DNA of 64,000 nucleotides from positions 1,550,001 to 1,614,000 of the forward strand of contig JAFBJZ010000772.1 of assembly GCA_016785225.1 (NCBI GenBank), in the 5' to 3' direction. Within the stretch, counting starts at the first letter, position 1, and each line of letters starts with the position of its first letter. Source of the DNA: Psettodes erumei (taxonomy: Eukaryota; Chordata; Actinopteri; Pleuronectiformes; Psettodidae). The position numbers and the translations under genes were made by a program. The notes below the pieces were generated by a model. It saw nothing but the letters and a program-made list of their open reading frames with translations. It ran no database searches and had not been told where the DNA came from. Shown here one piece after another: positions 12,301 through 24,500 of this stretch.

Positions 12301-13429
12301 TTCAGAAGTTATTGAAACTCCAGAACTCTGTGAACTAGTGTTTCATGTACACACACGCACACACGCGCGCCCGCACTCATATTTTACTTCTCGTGACGTC
12401 CAGAATCTTTCTCCAGCATCTGCTCCGCTCACTGTAGGTAAGGGGGAAAATCCATCACCTTCCCCCTGGGTTTGCATAAGCCTCTCAAAGAGGCGAGTCG
12501 CTGCCATTGGGCTATTTGTTGCCACGTTCTGGGATTCGCCCCGTCTCTTCAAATTTGATATCCGAACCCTCCATTGTGAGCATGTCGGTGAAAGCTCAGG
12601 CTTCGACCCCGGGTGATTACAAGCATTAGGCATGAGCGTGAAAAAGATGCTCTTCTTCACCTTCTTGTAAAATGTAACCTGATGTTTGTTTGGCTCAGAA
12701 TTTTCGGTGTGCCGGGGCTTGTTTCATTCACCGAAACGTACAGCGAGGGCTTCCATATGATGCAGGGGAAAGTCACACGACATGGAAAAAGACATTATTT
12801 GCCATCATACTGTGGCGGCGCAATAATGCGCACACTATTACTGTATGTGTAGACATTTAGAAAAACATAAAACTCCCAGTTTAGCGGGAGCACTTTCGGG
12901 GTGATCTCTCAACCGGAACGCATTCAATTCACTGTGATTAACAGCGTGCTCTGAGCCCACGGAGAACGTCCATGTTTGATCTTTCATTTGCGATGTAGCA
13001 CATGGGGCACTCTTTGTGCCTTGTTGTTTTTCGGCCCGCGGGCGCATCGGCGCCGTGCGCGCCTGCAGGGGCGGCGAGCCAAGTGGACGGAGACGGCCTG
13101 GCTGACCTGCAGCTGGCCTGACCTGCTCACGCATCCACATCAGTGGCGGATGGTGAGCCCATCAGATGGGGATCACTTGCATTGCATTACAGAAAAACTG
13201 GATGTTACTAGATTCGGTTTAAATTATTAAAAAAAGATTATTTTGCGGCTGCAAAAGTTACTTTGAAACCGCACACATTTGTTCGACGGCCCTCGTGGCT
13301 GCGGCTGTGCCGCGTGCCTTTTCCAGTCAAGGATGAAACCTTTCTCTCCGTTAAACCACAATTAAAGAGGAAGATGCCGACTACAAGCTGATGAATGGGT
13401 CGGCGTGGCAGGCATGTCTATGTTAAGAT
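6301..13429. other. gene desert, left part
   Basis: I see no coding exon, RNA gene or clear transposon. Contents are a T19 run at 7144-7162, a short A-rich run near 9197-9211, scattered octamer and homeodomain-type words, and patches of even, unrepetitive composition that could be conserved non-coding DNA. Open frames of 60-117 codons overlap one another on both strands and show no domain signature. Confidence 0.45.
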
Positions 13430-13720
13430 GCGCTGGTTATTATCGATCAAACTACACAACCTGATGGAGCTGACTGAAAGTCACCTTGATATAATTCCGG
13501 CTATCAATCATTTGGAGTGCACTCTTAGTCATGGCTGGCAGTGCCATTAGCATCACCATGGCATTGTTTGGTGAAGACGACAGGGCTGTTCCGCTGTGAT
13601 TAACACAATGAAGAATCATATCCTCCTGTCCCGCTGCAGCGTCTATTGTTTCCCATTTAGCTGGCTAATCTCCTCTGGATGCTTCATCTCTGCATTGTAA
13701 CTATCCCAAAATGTCTCAAA
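13430..13720. promoter_or_regulatory. candidate conserved non-coding element
   Basis: This is a run of complex, repeat-free sequence with ATCGATCAAACT, GATTAACA and TAATT-type words and no open frame of note. It resembles the long vertebrate enhancers common around rora-like developmental regulators. The call rests on composition and context only; alignment to other fish and mammals would decide it. Confidence 0.25.
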
Positions 13721-16700
13721 TGTCACTCCGAAAGTGTTTGTGTGCGCGTGCGAGATATAGTACGCTTGCCTCTGCGTTTGTATTTTTAAGCCTGGCATTG
13801 TCGAGCAGTTGTATCACAATGAGGAAATCTACCATGGATAATTAGCTGAGAATAAGGTGCGGCGAAGCCAGGAGAGGTTTTATTTTCTCCCAAACAGACC
13901 TCTTAAATCTGTTCTTTTTTTGCCTTTGTAAGCAACGCTGAACGTTCAAAATGCCCTTACATTAACTGAAATTAGCCCAGACCGGAATCGCTGCCAGATC
14001 AACGGCCAGAAATTCGTGTTTTATCTGAACATTTACAGCACCGCACCTGAGACGCCCGACATCCTCGGCGGTGTGCAATCGAACTGTTTTTCGCAGCACA
14101 GGACCGCGCGGTGCATTCTGCTCATGAACGTTAGCGTTATCGTACGCCGCCATCCAATCATTCGCTGTTTTGCTGCCAGTGTTCACAACAGCCACACGGA
14201 GAGGCAGCTCGCTCAACACCTGGCCCGGGATCAGGGAGCAGAGCACATTTGCCCTCTGGTCTCACATGGACGGCGTTCCGAGGTGAGCTATGGGCTTCCT
14301 AAAGGTTCTGTGTGGTTGGGAGACATATGGCTCAGCCTGGTGTTATGTAACCCTCAACCCTCGCCATCTGCCCGGAGGCCCAGGTGTGCCCAGAGCCTGC
14401 CAGCCTCCGACCGAATCCAACACCACTGGAGCTCTGTCATTCATGGCTTTTTAATCTCACTGCCATCCCTTCCCTTGTTCCAATTACCAGACACGCGCGT
14501 GTACAAATAAGCTGTATTCCAAAATGTGGAAGCCCTTCCCAGTTTGGCTCAAGTGGAGGAAGGGAAGGCGTACAGGAGAAGCTTCTGCTGCGGGTGTGGG
14601 TGGGAAGGTGTAGGGGGACGGTCGGCGGCGGCGTTTGTTGACAGGAGGGCCCAGCGCACCGAGCGGGCTGGGAGTTATTGGAAAATAAATCATAAATCAT
14701 CTCACCTCGGTGACAAGGAAAGGCCCTTGCAGAGCACATCTCCTGTGTGGCCGGTCCGACTTCATCTGGTCGCGCGTTCCTGTAATGCTCATGCTAATGC
14801 GGCCCTAACGAGCATGCACGCACCGCGCCGACGACAGATCATTAAGGAGGACAGAGACGCGTGCAAGGATGGAAAACTTGAGTCCCACTTGCAGCAAAGA
14901 ACTTTGACCCCTCTACGAGCGCCACGAAGAGTTCATCCCACAAACTCTCTGCGTTCCCATGAGGGATCGAGGCTCGTTTCTACCCAGAGGTGATTTAGCC
15001 GGCAACTCATCCCTTCAGAATATTGGGGGGGATCTATAGTGAGACTTGAAACATTGTGGGTGGCTTCACATCTGAAGCACTGACAGGCTTGTAGTCAGAG
15101 TGCAAATGCTGCAAAACCAACAAACGTATTTGCCTTTACAGATCCAGTGCATCCAGTCAGGTGATCGAGCCTTTAGTAAATATTGAGCGGAGGGGTGTCC
15201 CAACAGCGTGGTCTGCAGATTTATCTGTAGAGAGAGGAGTACAAAGATGAGCCCCCGCGAGGATTCGAGGGGAGATGGCTGGCGTTTGATCAGCCATCAG
15301 GTGTCAGCGATGTTTCGGCTGTTAAAAACACAGGAGAGGCTGCCGCTCTTGTTTGTGCCAAGCACATCTCTTCAAAGAGCCGCGGAAGCTCTGCAGCTCC
15401 TCATTTAAATGGAAAAGTTTCTTTCAGCTGATAGCGAGGGCTGGTGGATCTCCTGTTGACACGGGACATTTTTTTTTTCCCTCCCTGTGAAAACACATCA
15501 CTGTTGTTTTTCCGCCTCGTGGTGGGAAGGTGATTAATGACCAATTTTGAGATTCTATCAAAGCAACTGCACTGCTCTGCAAATCCACCCTAATTACTAG
15601 ACATTGTTACAAGCGTAGGAAACAGAGAATATCACATGAATGCTGAGACCAGAGGAAAGAGCGACTCTTCGCGTTTTAAATATACATTTAAAATATTTTA
15701 AACAATGATGAATCATTTCCACCTGGGTAATAACATTTGCTGTTTTTTTTTTCCTTCTGTGATGATCTCCCTTGCTTTTAAGCAGGAACTCAATCAAAAG
15801 ACCTCGCTGTCGGGACGCACTTGATCAGCTTTAATTGCCACGGCTCACCGTTCCAATATTAGCAGAAAGTTGAAAGCAAAAGTAAGGAAAAAAAAGGGAG
15901 AATGAAATGTATTCCCGCATACTACGATATGGTAAATGTTAGCGCCTGCTGCATCGCACTCCATATCACTTCGCTCCATATGAAAAATAGTTTGCTATTT
16001 TGGAACCCCCTGGCAGCCATAGTGGATCACCACAGACCCAGAGCTCATTTATCTTTTGTCAGAGATGAAGCCAAACTAACGCCATCTCCTGAAGCTGCTA
16101 AAGAATGAGGAGGGACGTAGGGAGGGTAAAAATAAACCCGGAGCCCAGGTAGCTACACAAAGAAGTCACTCCACAAGTAATGGGTGGCTTCCGAAAGTGG
16201 AACTCTTGTTTAGAACTGTCTCTCCGCTCGCAAATGCTACTGTTTAGCGCCCAAGTATATCCGGCTACCTCTGTTTTATCGGACCAATTAAACCGTGATT
16301 TTCTCAGGTCCCCGTTCAGAAGCCCCTCCGTGCAGGACGAGGGTGAGGAGCCAGAATGAAGCGCGAGTCTATATGTGTTGTAATAAAGTGCTGCCAGACC
16401 AGGCTCGGAGGCACCTTACCGTCAAATTAATCATCCGAGAGAAAATACAGCACACTGCTGTCTGACAGTGGCGTGCTGCACCGCTAATGCTTCGCAATTA
16501 AATCATTTAACGGTCCGCTCCTGAACGAGAAATACTGTTCAGTTCTCCAGTCTTTAAATTACGATCACATGCCCGCAATGAATAATTACTGCATGTGTAT
16601 ATGATGTATATCTAAGTATTATAATGTAGAAACAGAGACGGCCACGCTGTTTCATCTGCAGTCTAATTGTTGCCAATATTATTTAACGATTTGTGCTCAC

Positions 16701-17884
16701 TGAATAATTCTGTATACGCGATGCACAGATTTTATATTTGTATGTCCTTTTAGTTTGACCAACAGAGACACAGTTACTGTAGCAACCACAGAAAGACCGG
16801 GCTTTCTGTCAGCTGCTTTTGCTTCAGTCCGTGCCCTGTTTCTCCCCAGTATGAAAACACTGATACGGTGCCCGGTACCACATGAACTACACAAACAGAA
16901 CCAAACAAAAAAAAAAGAGAAAAAAGAAAACACCAATACCAAGGAATTCAACACATTTCCACTATAACAACCCCAACATTTGATTTTCTCCAGCTTGTCT
17001 TTCATCCCTGCACTTTTGGCTTCTGCCCTCATTTCGACCGGGTAAAATCAACATCCCTTGTCGCACCAGGTACAAGTACTTCACCTGCACAGCACAGTCA
17101 ACACGCAGACAAACCCAATGCTTAAAAAAAAAAAAAAAAACAGTGTTTACGTGCAGAGAGCAACCTGGCTATTGGCCATGTGCCGCTCAAAATCTTACTT
17201 GGCTCTCGCTGTTTACACAAACCTGTGATGCCCTGCGAACGTACATCCCTGTTGCCATGAATAAGCCAGTTAAAAGAATATTCCCTTACACCTGTGCTGC
17301 CCCAGATAGAACAGTCTGCCAGCAAAAAGACGTAGCCGCCAGCTAAAGCCTCCCTCTTTGAATCAGCTCTAGTAGAAGTCTTCTATTACAGGGGGAAAAG
17401 AAATGATATCTTGTGTTACCGCTAATCGTAAAAAAAACTCCTCGCCACAGAAAGTACCAATGTACTAAGAGTTTTTATGGTGATAAAGTATAAGTAAAGT
17501 ACAGTGACTCAATATATCTGAGCAAGACATCTTAACTGATGTGCTCCTCGTATATTTATATAAATATAAGCTCAGAAAGGCATGGTCTTCCTACCCTCAC
17601 TGCAGGTTATAAGCATGCATGGAACGGCTTTTATACGATAACACGCGTACGTGGAATAAATCTCGGCATCCCACGCATTCACAGGCCATATGATTAGACA
17701 TCCCGCGCATCCTTTCAGCTGTACGACGGGCTGAACAGATCTTGGGCGCAAGGCACCGGAGCTGCAGCGTCGTGTATCTCTCTGACAAGGCAATGATAGA
17801 CCAGCGTGTCTCCCAAGAATGAGCCATCTGTGGGTCCTGGCGTCGGACTGCTTTGCAAACAATATGACAGTCCTTAGGTATATC
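13721..17884. other. gene desert, no gene seen
   Basis: Intergenic DNA. The longest frame, 164 codons at 14016-14510 on the plus strand, is overlapped by several frames on both strands and shows no recognisable domain. A perfect 18-bp AT palindrome, TATATTTATATAAATATA, lies at 17551-17568. A-rich runs occur near 16908 and 17126. Confidence 0.4.
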
Positions 17885-18085
17885 TCTCAGCGTGGCGCGG
17901 GCTGATAGTGCGGCGGGGCCGGCGTGACGCGTGGGTTACTGTTACAGACGAATGACCCCGACGCGTCTGGCTCTCCGTCTGTCTCCGCCCCCGTCTCTAT
18001 CTGCGCGCCTCGGAGAAGTTCCACCGCGGGAGCGGGCAGGCAGACGCACCCGGAACCGACGAGCGCGAAGCCGGCGGGCCCCGTC
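17885..18085. promoter_or_regulatory. orphan CpG island
   Basis: About 200 bp of very CpG-dense DNA lie in otherwise CpG-poor desert, about 15.3 kb upstream of the rora start codon. A GC box (CCGCCCCC) lies near 17985 and a CCAAT box on the minus strand near 18087. No neighbouring protein-coding exon is visible. It could be a distal rora promoter, a lncRNA promoter or a poised enhancer. The overlapping arginine-rich open frames are by-products of GC content. Confidence 0.45.
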
Positions 18086-19783
18086 ATTGGGAGAACACAC
18101 CATGACTAAAAAAGGCCCAGCTGTGATTGCCTCTCCATGCCTGATGTGGTCTGATGATGGCTCATCCCTGGCCCGGAGATGAGAACCCGATGAACTGTCA
18201 GGAGCCAAACAGCTTTAAATGAGAAATCGACGGACGAGGGCCGCATACGGGGGAACATAACAGACGCGGTGGGATGCTTGGACATCTCTTTGCAGGTGGT
18301 AATATTACGACTTCTCTATCTCTCCCTGGAAGATGCAATATTATGCCGTTCCCCTCCCTGCCTTGCACCCTCTCTGCTTAAATACAACAACTGGCCATAT
18401 TTCTGTTGCGGTGTCTCGGTAATTATAAAACTGCTGAAACAGACTCTACGCATTGTTTCGTGTTGCACAGCTATTATCAAAGAAATGTATTATTCTTTCT
18501 CGCGGTAAAAGATTTCATCACATCTGCCGTGCTCGGGAGCCATTTGACTTTGATCTCGACGTCTCTTTTTAATCAAGTTCCAAACAGGACGTCTTCATTG
18601 TTGCGGGCCCCAGCCAGACAGCACTGGGAGACATATGCTAAGTTTATCTTCAGCAAATAGATCAGCAGCGCTTTAATATTTTTTGCTCTATAATGGTCTT
18701 CTTTCCCATTGCACTGGACCCATTTGGCATTATTTGCTGCCGGGCATGACTTCTTAATAGAATCGGAATTCCAATTTGACTCTCCCGCTTAGCAGCCTTA
18801 ATTTGAAGACAGGCTGTCCGCAGCCTTGGAAAGTGGAAGGCAGTAATTTGAGCAGAACCCCCTAGCACTACCACTGCTGCATAAAGAATAATTCCTGGTG
18901 ACATTTTTTTTTTTTTTTTCCCCGGGTTTTTGAAGGCTACAAATGAAATAACTGCATTTTTACTGTTCTTTCATCGTTAAGTAAGATGCTGCTGTTTTGT
19001 CTCGTGATATTCAACCGATCCTTGCGTGAAGGGAAGTTCATCTGTTTGCTTGCCCCCCGCACCCCCCCACCCCCAACCCCAGCCCCCCCCCGCTGAGTGG
19101 TCAAGGTGCAGGGGTCGGCAACAGAACAGCGGGGCCCGAGTTGGTAGAGATCCACCGGTTTCCTCAAGGACACCTCAAAAGGATGGATGTACTCTGTCAT
19201 GGGGCCCTGAACTCAGACCCTCTGGATGAAGGACAATCTACCGAATTGCAAAACGTCTAACTTCTGACTTTTGTAATTCACAGTTTGATTCCCACAGTGC
19301 AGAGAAATCCAATAAGATTGTACAGCCGTATTAGCAAGGGCATCAATAATAAAATATTAGCTTTAAGGCAACAGACACAAAGAGGCTGCTAATTGAGTGT
19401 ATAATTACCCGAACATGGGGGGAGGGAAAGTGGCTCATCAGAGCACTAACAAGCACATGACCAGTGGCTTCTGGAGAAGCTGGATGAGAAATCATTCCTT
19501 GCACTAGCCTCCTGTGCGAGAAAAATGCTCAAAACAGGAGGTCGAACAATTACAGCCTATGTGTTGTCACAACCCCCGAAACCGGATCATGAATTCAGCT
19601 TCAGTGTTTGGATGCGGGGCTGCACCTCTCCAGCTGAAGTGGGATATTAGACAATATTAGACTGGTAATTCAAAGGTGACTCATTCGTCATACACGTATA
19701 TTTATACTATGGTGACTGCACTTATTATCAGTTGTGAATCTGAAAAGTGAGGCGGCCCCAGTGGGTGAAATGTGGACTGCTAA

Positions 19784-19814
<31 letters not shown>

Positions 19815-21478
19815 TGCCCGGTTTGTTGGCACTCAGACCCAGCTGGGTTATGGGGAGGCAGTGGCTGCCTAATGAGCCTCTCTTACCCCAGAGAGCTCAC
19901 CCTACTCCTCCCTCCTAGAGTCCCTAATATAAGGATGAAGGACTGCAACACCATCGCCATCACATGTGTTGCTCTTCCGACCAGCGGCAGGGGAACTGAT
20001 GAAGACACAGTCGCTCGCCCATCAGCCAGCAGCTCGCGCTCATATTGTCTCGGACCGCAGGAGAGGCACTGATACCCATAAACACAAATACTCAGGCGTG
20101 CAAGCGAGACTCCTCGGTTTTCCTCAGTGGCAGCTCTCGCCGGCATTGTGCTCATGGAACATACTCGAGGGATGCCCGTTTTTGTAATAAAAGCAGCGCA
20201 GTGTCATTACTAATGACCGCTGACACCGACTGTGGCAAAGGTGGGTGCTGCTTTGTGTTTAACGACACTGTGAACGCATTTTCCTCGGCAGTTTTAAAAT
20301 TCATGGCTCGCCCATGAAGTCAGTCTAGCTTTCTTAGGCTTGTAAAAACCCCGCTTAATGGCCTTTGCTTTGTAAGGCCAGAGCCGTAGTTCAACCTCTG
20401 TGGAGGAATACTCCCCAGACAGTTGTAAATTCCAATAAAAGGCTCATGCCAAAGTGAGCGTGAGTGAGTTATTCTGTTAAGGAGGGTGGTGGGCAGAACT
20501 CCAGCGGGCCCTCTTTCCATTACCACAGCTCCCCAGTGCCTAATGGTCAAGGCCTGTCTCCACTAGGTAAATGTTTACCCTCCAATAAGAAAGGAAGAGG
20601 CTCACCACAAACAGGAATACAGAGGCCAGCATGGGCAGGGAGATAATGAGCTACTATCAGCCTCCCTGCCTCCCTGCCTCAGCCACAGCCAATGCTCATT
20701 AGAGCCTGCGTGATGGGCAGGAAAGAGTTGAATGCACTCAGTCAAGTGGGTCTCCGGCCTTACAGAGAAAACCTAGCTCCATATTCAAAACGAGAGCGAG
20801 AGAATCAACAGTGAAAATATTTGAACAATCTATTCAAACACCTTGTGGATTGTACTGGAGGCAGGCGGCCAGAGAGCAGTTGTTGAGAATGGGCAATGAA
20901 GAGATGGCGAAGACTCGCAGGCAGTTCACTGGGAGTTTTTTCTTTTTTTTTTGTCATGGGCTGCCAAAATGGCTTTGATTTACTGAGGGACCTATTGATA
21001 ATTAATTGTATCATCTGTTTCCTCCCCCGCTCAAGCCAAGAAAAGCGAACCCCGGCTCTCCATCCGAGGCCTGGGCACAATTCATACCATCAGAGAGGGC
21101 CGATTGGATCGAAGCTGGCTGCGCGAGCTGTCGGCAGATGGCGGCTAAAACTAAACACCTTTCACTCTCAGCCCCGAAGAGAAAACAGACTCAGGAGCCC
21201 AGGATTCTGCCAAAGTATGGGGGGAAACAATTAATAGCCAACCACTCTGGATCCTGCTTACCTAATTAAATAAACTGTAAGGAGGAGAGCTTCCTCGTCT
21301 GGTGCCCCCATTAAAATGTAATGGCTGACACTGAAAAGAGTCTTCTTGATTTCATCACGCTTTATTTAGTTTAGTTAACTATGGCATTACGGGACCAGGC
21401 TATCATCCACAGTTGTCATTGTCCACAGCTTTAATTCCCGTCTGCCTCGCCGATTCACACAAACACAGACCTCCCACT
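18086..21478. other. gene desert with candidate conserved blocks
   Basis: No coding exon is seen. Stretches at about 18290-18560 and 18650-18900 are complex and AT/GC-balanced with TAAT and octamer-like words, as in conserved non-coding elements. Simple repeats here are T16 at 18904-18919 and a C-rich run near 19055-19090. Confidence 0.35.
19784..19810. repeat. (GA)13 microsatellite
   Basis: An uninterrupted AG run of 27 bp. Confidence 0.95.
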
Positions 21479-21532
21479 CATCTACGGCGCGGACGCCATC
21501 TACGGCGCGTACGCAGTCTACAGCGCGCTACA
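21479..21532. repeat. CpG-rich 18-bp tandem repeat, about 3 copies
   Basis: Copies at 21479-21496 and 21497-21514 share 17 of 18 bases (CATCTACGGCGCGNACGC). A third, diverged copy follows at 21515-21532. Each of the first two copies carries four CpGs. The surrounding DNA is CpG-poor. Confidence 0.8.
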
Positions 21533-24500
21533 GCACGCAGCCATATACGGAACATACTTTGGGCTCAATAATTCATCATCTTGGAGGGATGCTGAATAAT
21601 TGAAGTGAACTTGGAGGCCTTTCGGCTCAGCGGAGCTTTGCATGTAGCTGATGGATCTATGGGATTCAATGCACATTACAGGGGGAGAGGGGAAATATAG
21701 TGCTAAGCTGTGTTTCTGTTTTCACTGCACATTCATTGATCAATTATTCAGCCGGGCCCTCTGACTGTGACCTACAGTTCTAAGAAGAGGCCCGAGTCTT
21801 CTCACTCTAAGACGGGTCTGTGACAGCATTTGCTTCTCTTATTGTGCTGCATTTCATGCTCCAGCCGGCATGTTCTCATCCAGTGTATCTCACAAAACAC
21901 ACTCCGAACTTCTCTCGAAAAAAAAAAAAAAAAAAAAAACGCACTTAAGTCGCTCGGCTGCAGTGGCCACGGCTTCAAATATTACAGTAAGTGTCTTTCA
22001 TCTTTTTAAATGAGTCAAAGTGGCGAGGCTGCTTATAAAACGAGGAGCACGGCCACTTCAGGCAACTCTGTTCCTCCTGCGTTTTCTCCTCTAGTCTGGG
22101 GAGAGAGGTGAAAAGAAGGGGGGGGGGGGTTCTTTTAGAGAGCTGGGGGGGTCCCCTGACTGAGTGTGGTGTTATCACACAGGCCTTCTCATGAGCGCTG
22201 GATCTTTTTAATCAAAGACATTATTTCACAGAGAAACCAGCCTCGCAGCCAACATGGCTGGGAGTGTCTAATTAACACAACAGAAAAGCACTGTGCTTGT
22301 GCGCAGTCCCTCAAAACAGCGACCTCCATCGCTGCACGGGAGTTAGCCTCACATTCCCCCAAGAGTGCCGTTTTTTTTTTTTCCTTTTGTTTTGTTTTTT
22401 TCCCACAGACTGAATTCATCCGCCGCGACTCGTCGAGCATGTTGAGCGTAACTCAGAGCTTTCCGTGCGGACGGCAAACGTTTTCGTGGAGGCTTAGTTT
22501 GTTGCAAAGGAAACGAGTGCGCCACGCGCTCACTTCTCAGGGTCTGTTCGAAAAGTACAGCAAGAGCCACAGAGATTGTTTGTTATGCAGAATCAGCCCA
22601 CTGGGATTAAGGTTACATTGTTCAAAGCTCAAATAAAGTACGGTACGTATACCTATTGAGGCCAACAGACATCCACACTGAATCAGAATAGCCTGATATA
22701 CAACCGTTTAGAGGTCAAGCTGAGCTTTGTCTGCGATGATTTATGATCCACTTGCTCACCTACAGCTGTAGGGGAGAATACATGTCATATAACATTGCTT
22801 TGTTAGAAAAACACAGTTTGATACCGTTTTGATAGATGGATTTGAAGTTACCCGGGCTTTCTGACATGAACCGAGTGTGTTTTAGACAGAGGTGTTTAAT
22901 CTTCATCCTGACTGCTAGGCTCCTCACGTCCCCTGAGCTCCTTGTTTTCCTGTATTGATTAAAATCTGCCCTATCCACCTTCCTGGTGTAAGAACTCCTT
23001 CAAAGAGGGCTCAGTGGGATTATTCACTGAGAAAAACTTACCCCAGTCTTTGTTCTGCCGGTTGTCTCTACCTTGTTCGATGCAAGTCTGCGGGGCCAAT
23101 ATTGGTACAGAAAGAAGTTGATTGTAAAACAGGCGGTTTGTAGCGAGCCCCCTCTGAGGCTGCTGTATTTTCATACAGCATAACAGGTAATTCATCATAA
23201 TGCTACATCACAGGCCTTCTTTGGACGATCTCGACAGCGAAAGAGAGAGGGAAAGCCGAAACGTGACCTTCGTGCGGCACGGACAGCTTCCCTGTTATTT
23301 CAGTTTGACCCTCGAAGCTGCGGTCTGCGCCGAGCAAATGAAGCGGGGATTGAAACAAGGGATTACTTTGGAAATGAGTCCTACCCTATCTTTAAACACA
23401 GACTGGCTGAGGACTGGATAGCTAACCTCTTATCTTTTTTCCCCCATTGTTGCCAGGGCTGAGGAAATAATTTGAACACACACATTCATGGGCCTGTGTC
23501 TGTGGGTATGTTCTACAAAGGTATGATGGCAACAACCACTTAATTCGTGATTAGGGCTTTATTCAAAGGCGTGTTTATTCTCCCAGGAATTCATTAGATC
23601 CAGAAGCTGCTTCATTTTTTTCCCCCTTTCCTGCGACTCATTCCCCCAGTGAGGTGATTTAATGCTAGTCTCTAGGTGATAAAAAAACTGAAGAGCATGA
23701 CCACAAATACACTGAATACATTAGCTCTTTTTTTTCTTCCAAACACAAGGAAGGTTATTCTATCATGCAAATTACCCAGCGCACCAACACATTTCTCTTG
23801 CGTCTCATTCCACAGACATCAAATTATTTTAGGTTTAGTGCCAGGTGACTTACCTGCACTGTTTTAATGTTTCCGTTGGAATGAAAAAAAAAATGCTGTT
23901 GTTGTGGCAGCTAAAACTATTTGAAAAACATTCTGAGCCATGAACTTTTCAGCGAGGATTAATGCAGCATACCAATGCAAAAGTAAACACTTTAATATGA
24001 ATGGAAATCCTTATTCTAAGGTTATAAGATGTGATACAACTTCCCAGCTGCAAAAAAAATACATTCCCGAAAAATAACAGCATGTCTTTTAACTTAACTG
24101 TGACGTTTTAATTCCTTACTTGACAAATGTTGTTATAAGATTTTTATTCGCACCTTATATTTACAAAAAAAGCTAAGCTTTTATTATTTATACTTTCTCT
24201 CCAAAAGATATTTAGCGGTTGTCACATCTAAGAAATATTAATTTTCTCATTTTCTAATTGTTTTCACTGGCAGATAATACTGCTAACATGAGCCGTCAAA
24301 TCAGAGGCAGATGTTCTCATTTTGAAGAAGAAGAGAGACGTTTACAAATAGTGGTTTTAAAAGTGAGGTGGTGAACCAATATCTACTTTTTGTATTTCAG
24401 TGTGAAACCGATTTGGAATGAGTTCAGTTTGCACCTGTGCAGTATTAGAGCCCGTCTATGTTATTGGATGATATGTGTGCTGTGAAAGCTATGTTTCCAG

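Noticed and set aside
14016..14510. 164-codon plus-strand open frame
   Set aside because: No recognisable domain, overlapping frames on both strands, no splice or promoter context; expected by chance in this length of DNA.
22166..22636. 156-codon plus-strand open frame
   Set aside because: Contains translated homopolymer runs (poly-F) and no domain; overlapped by minus-strand frames.
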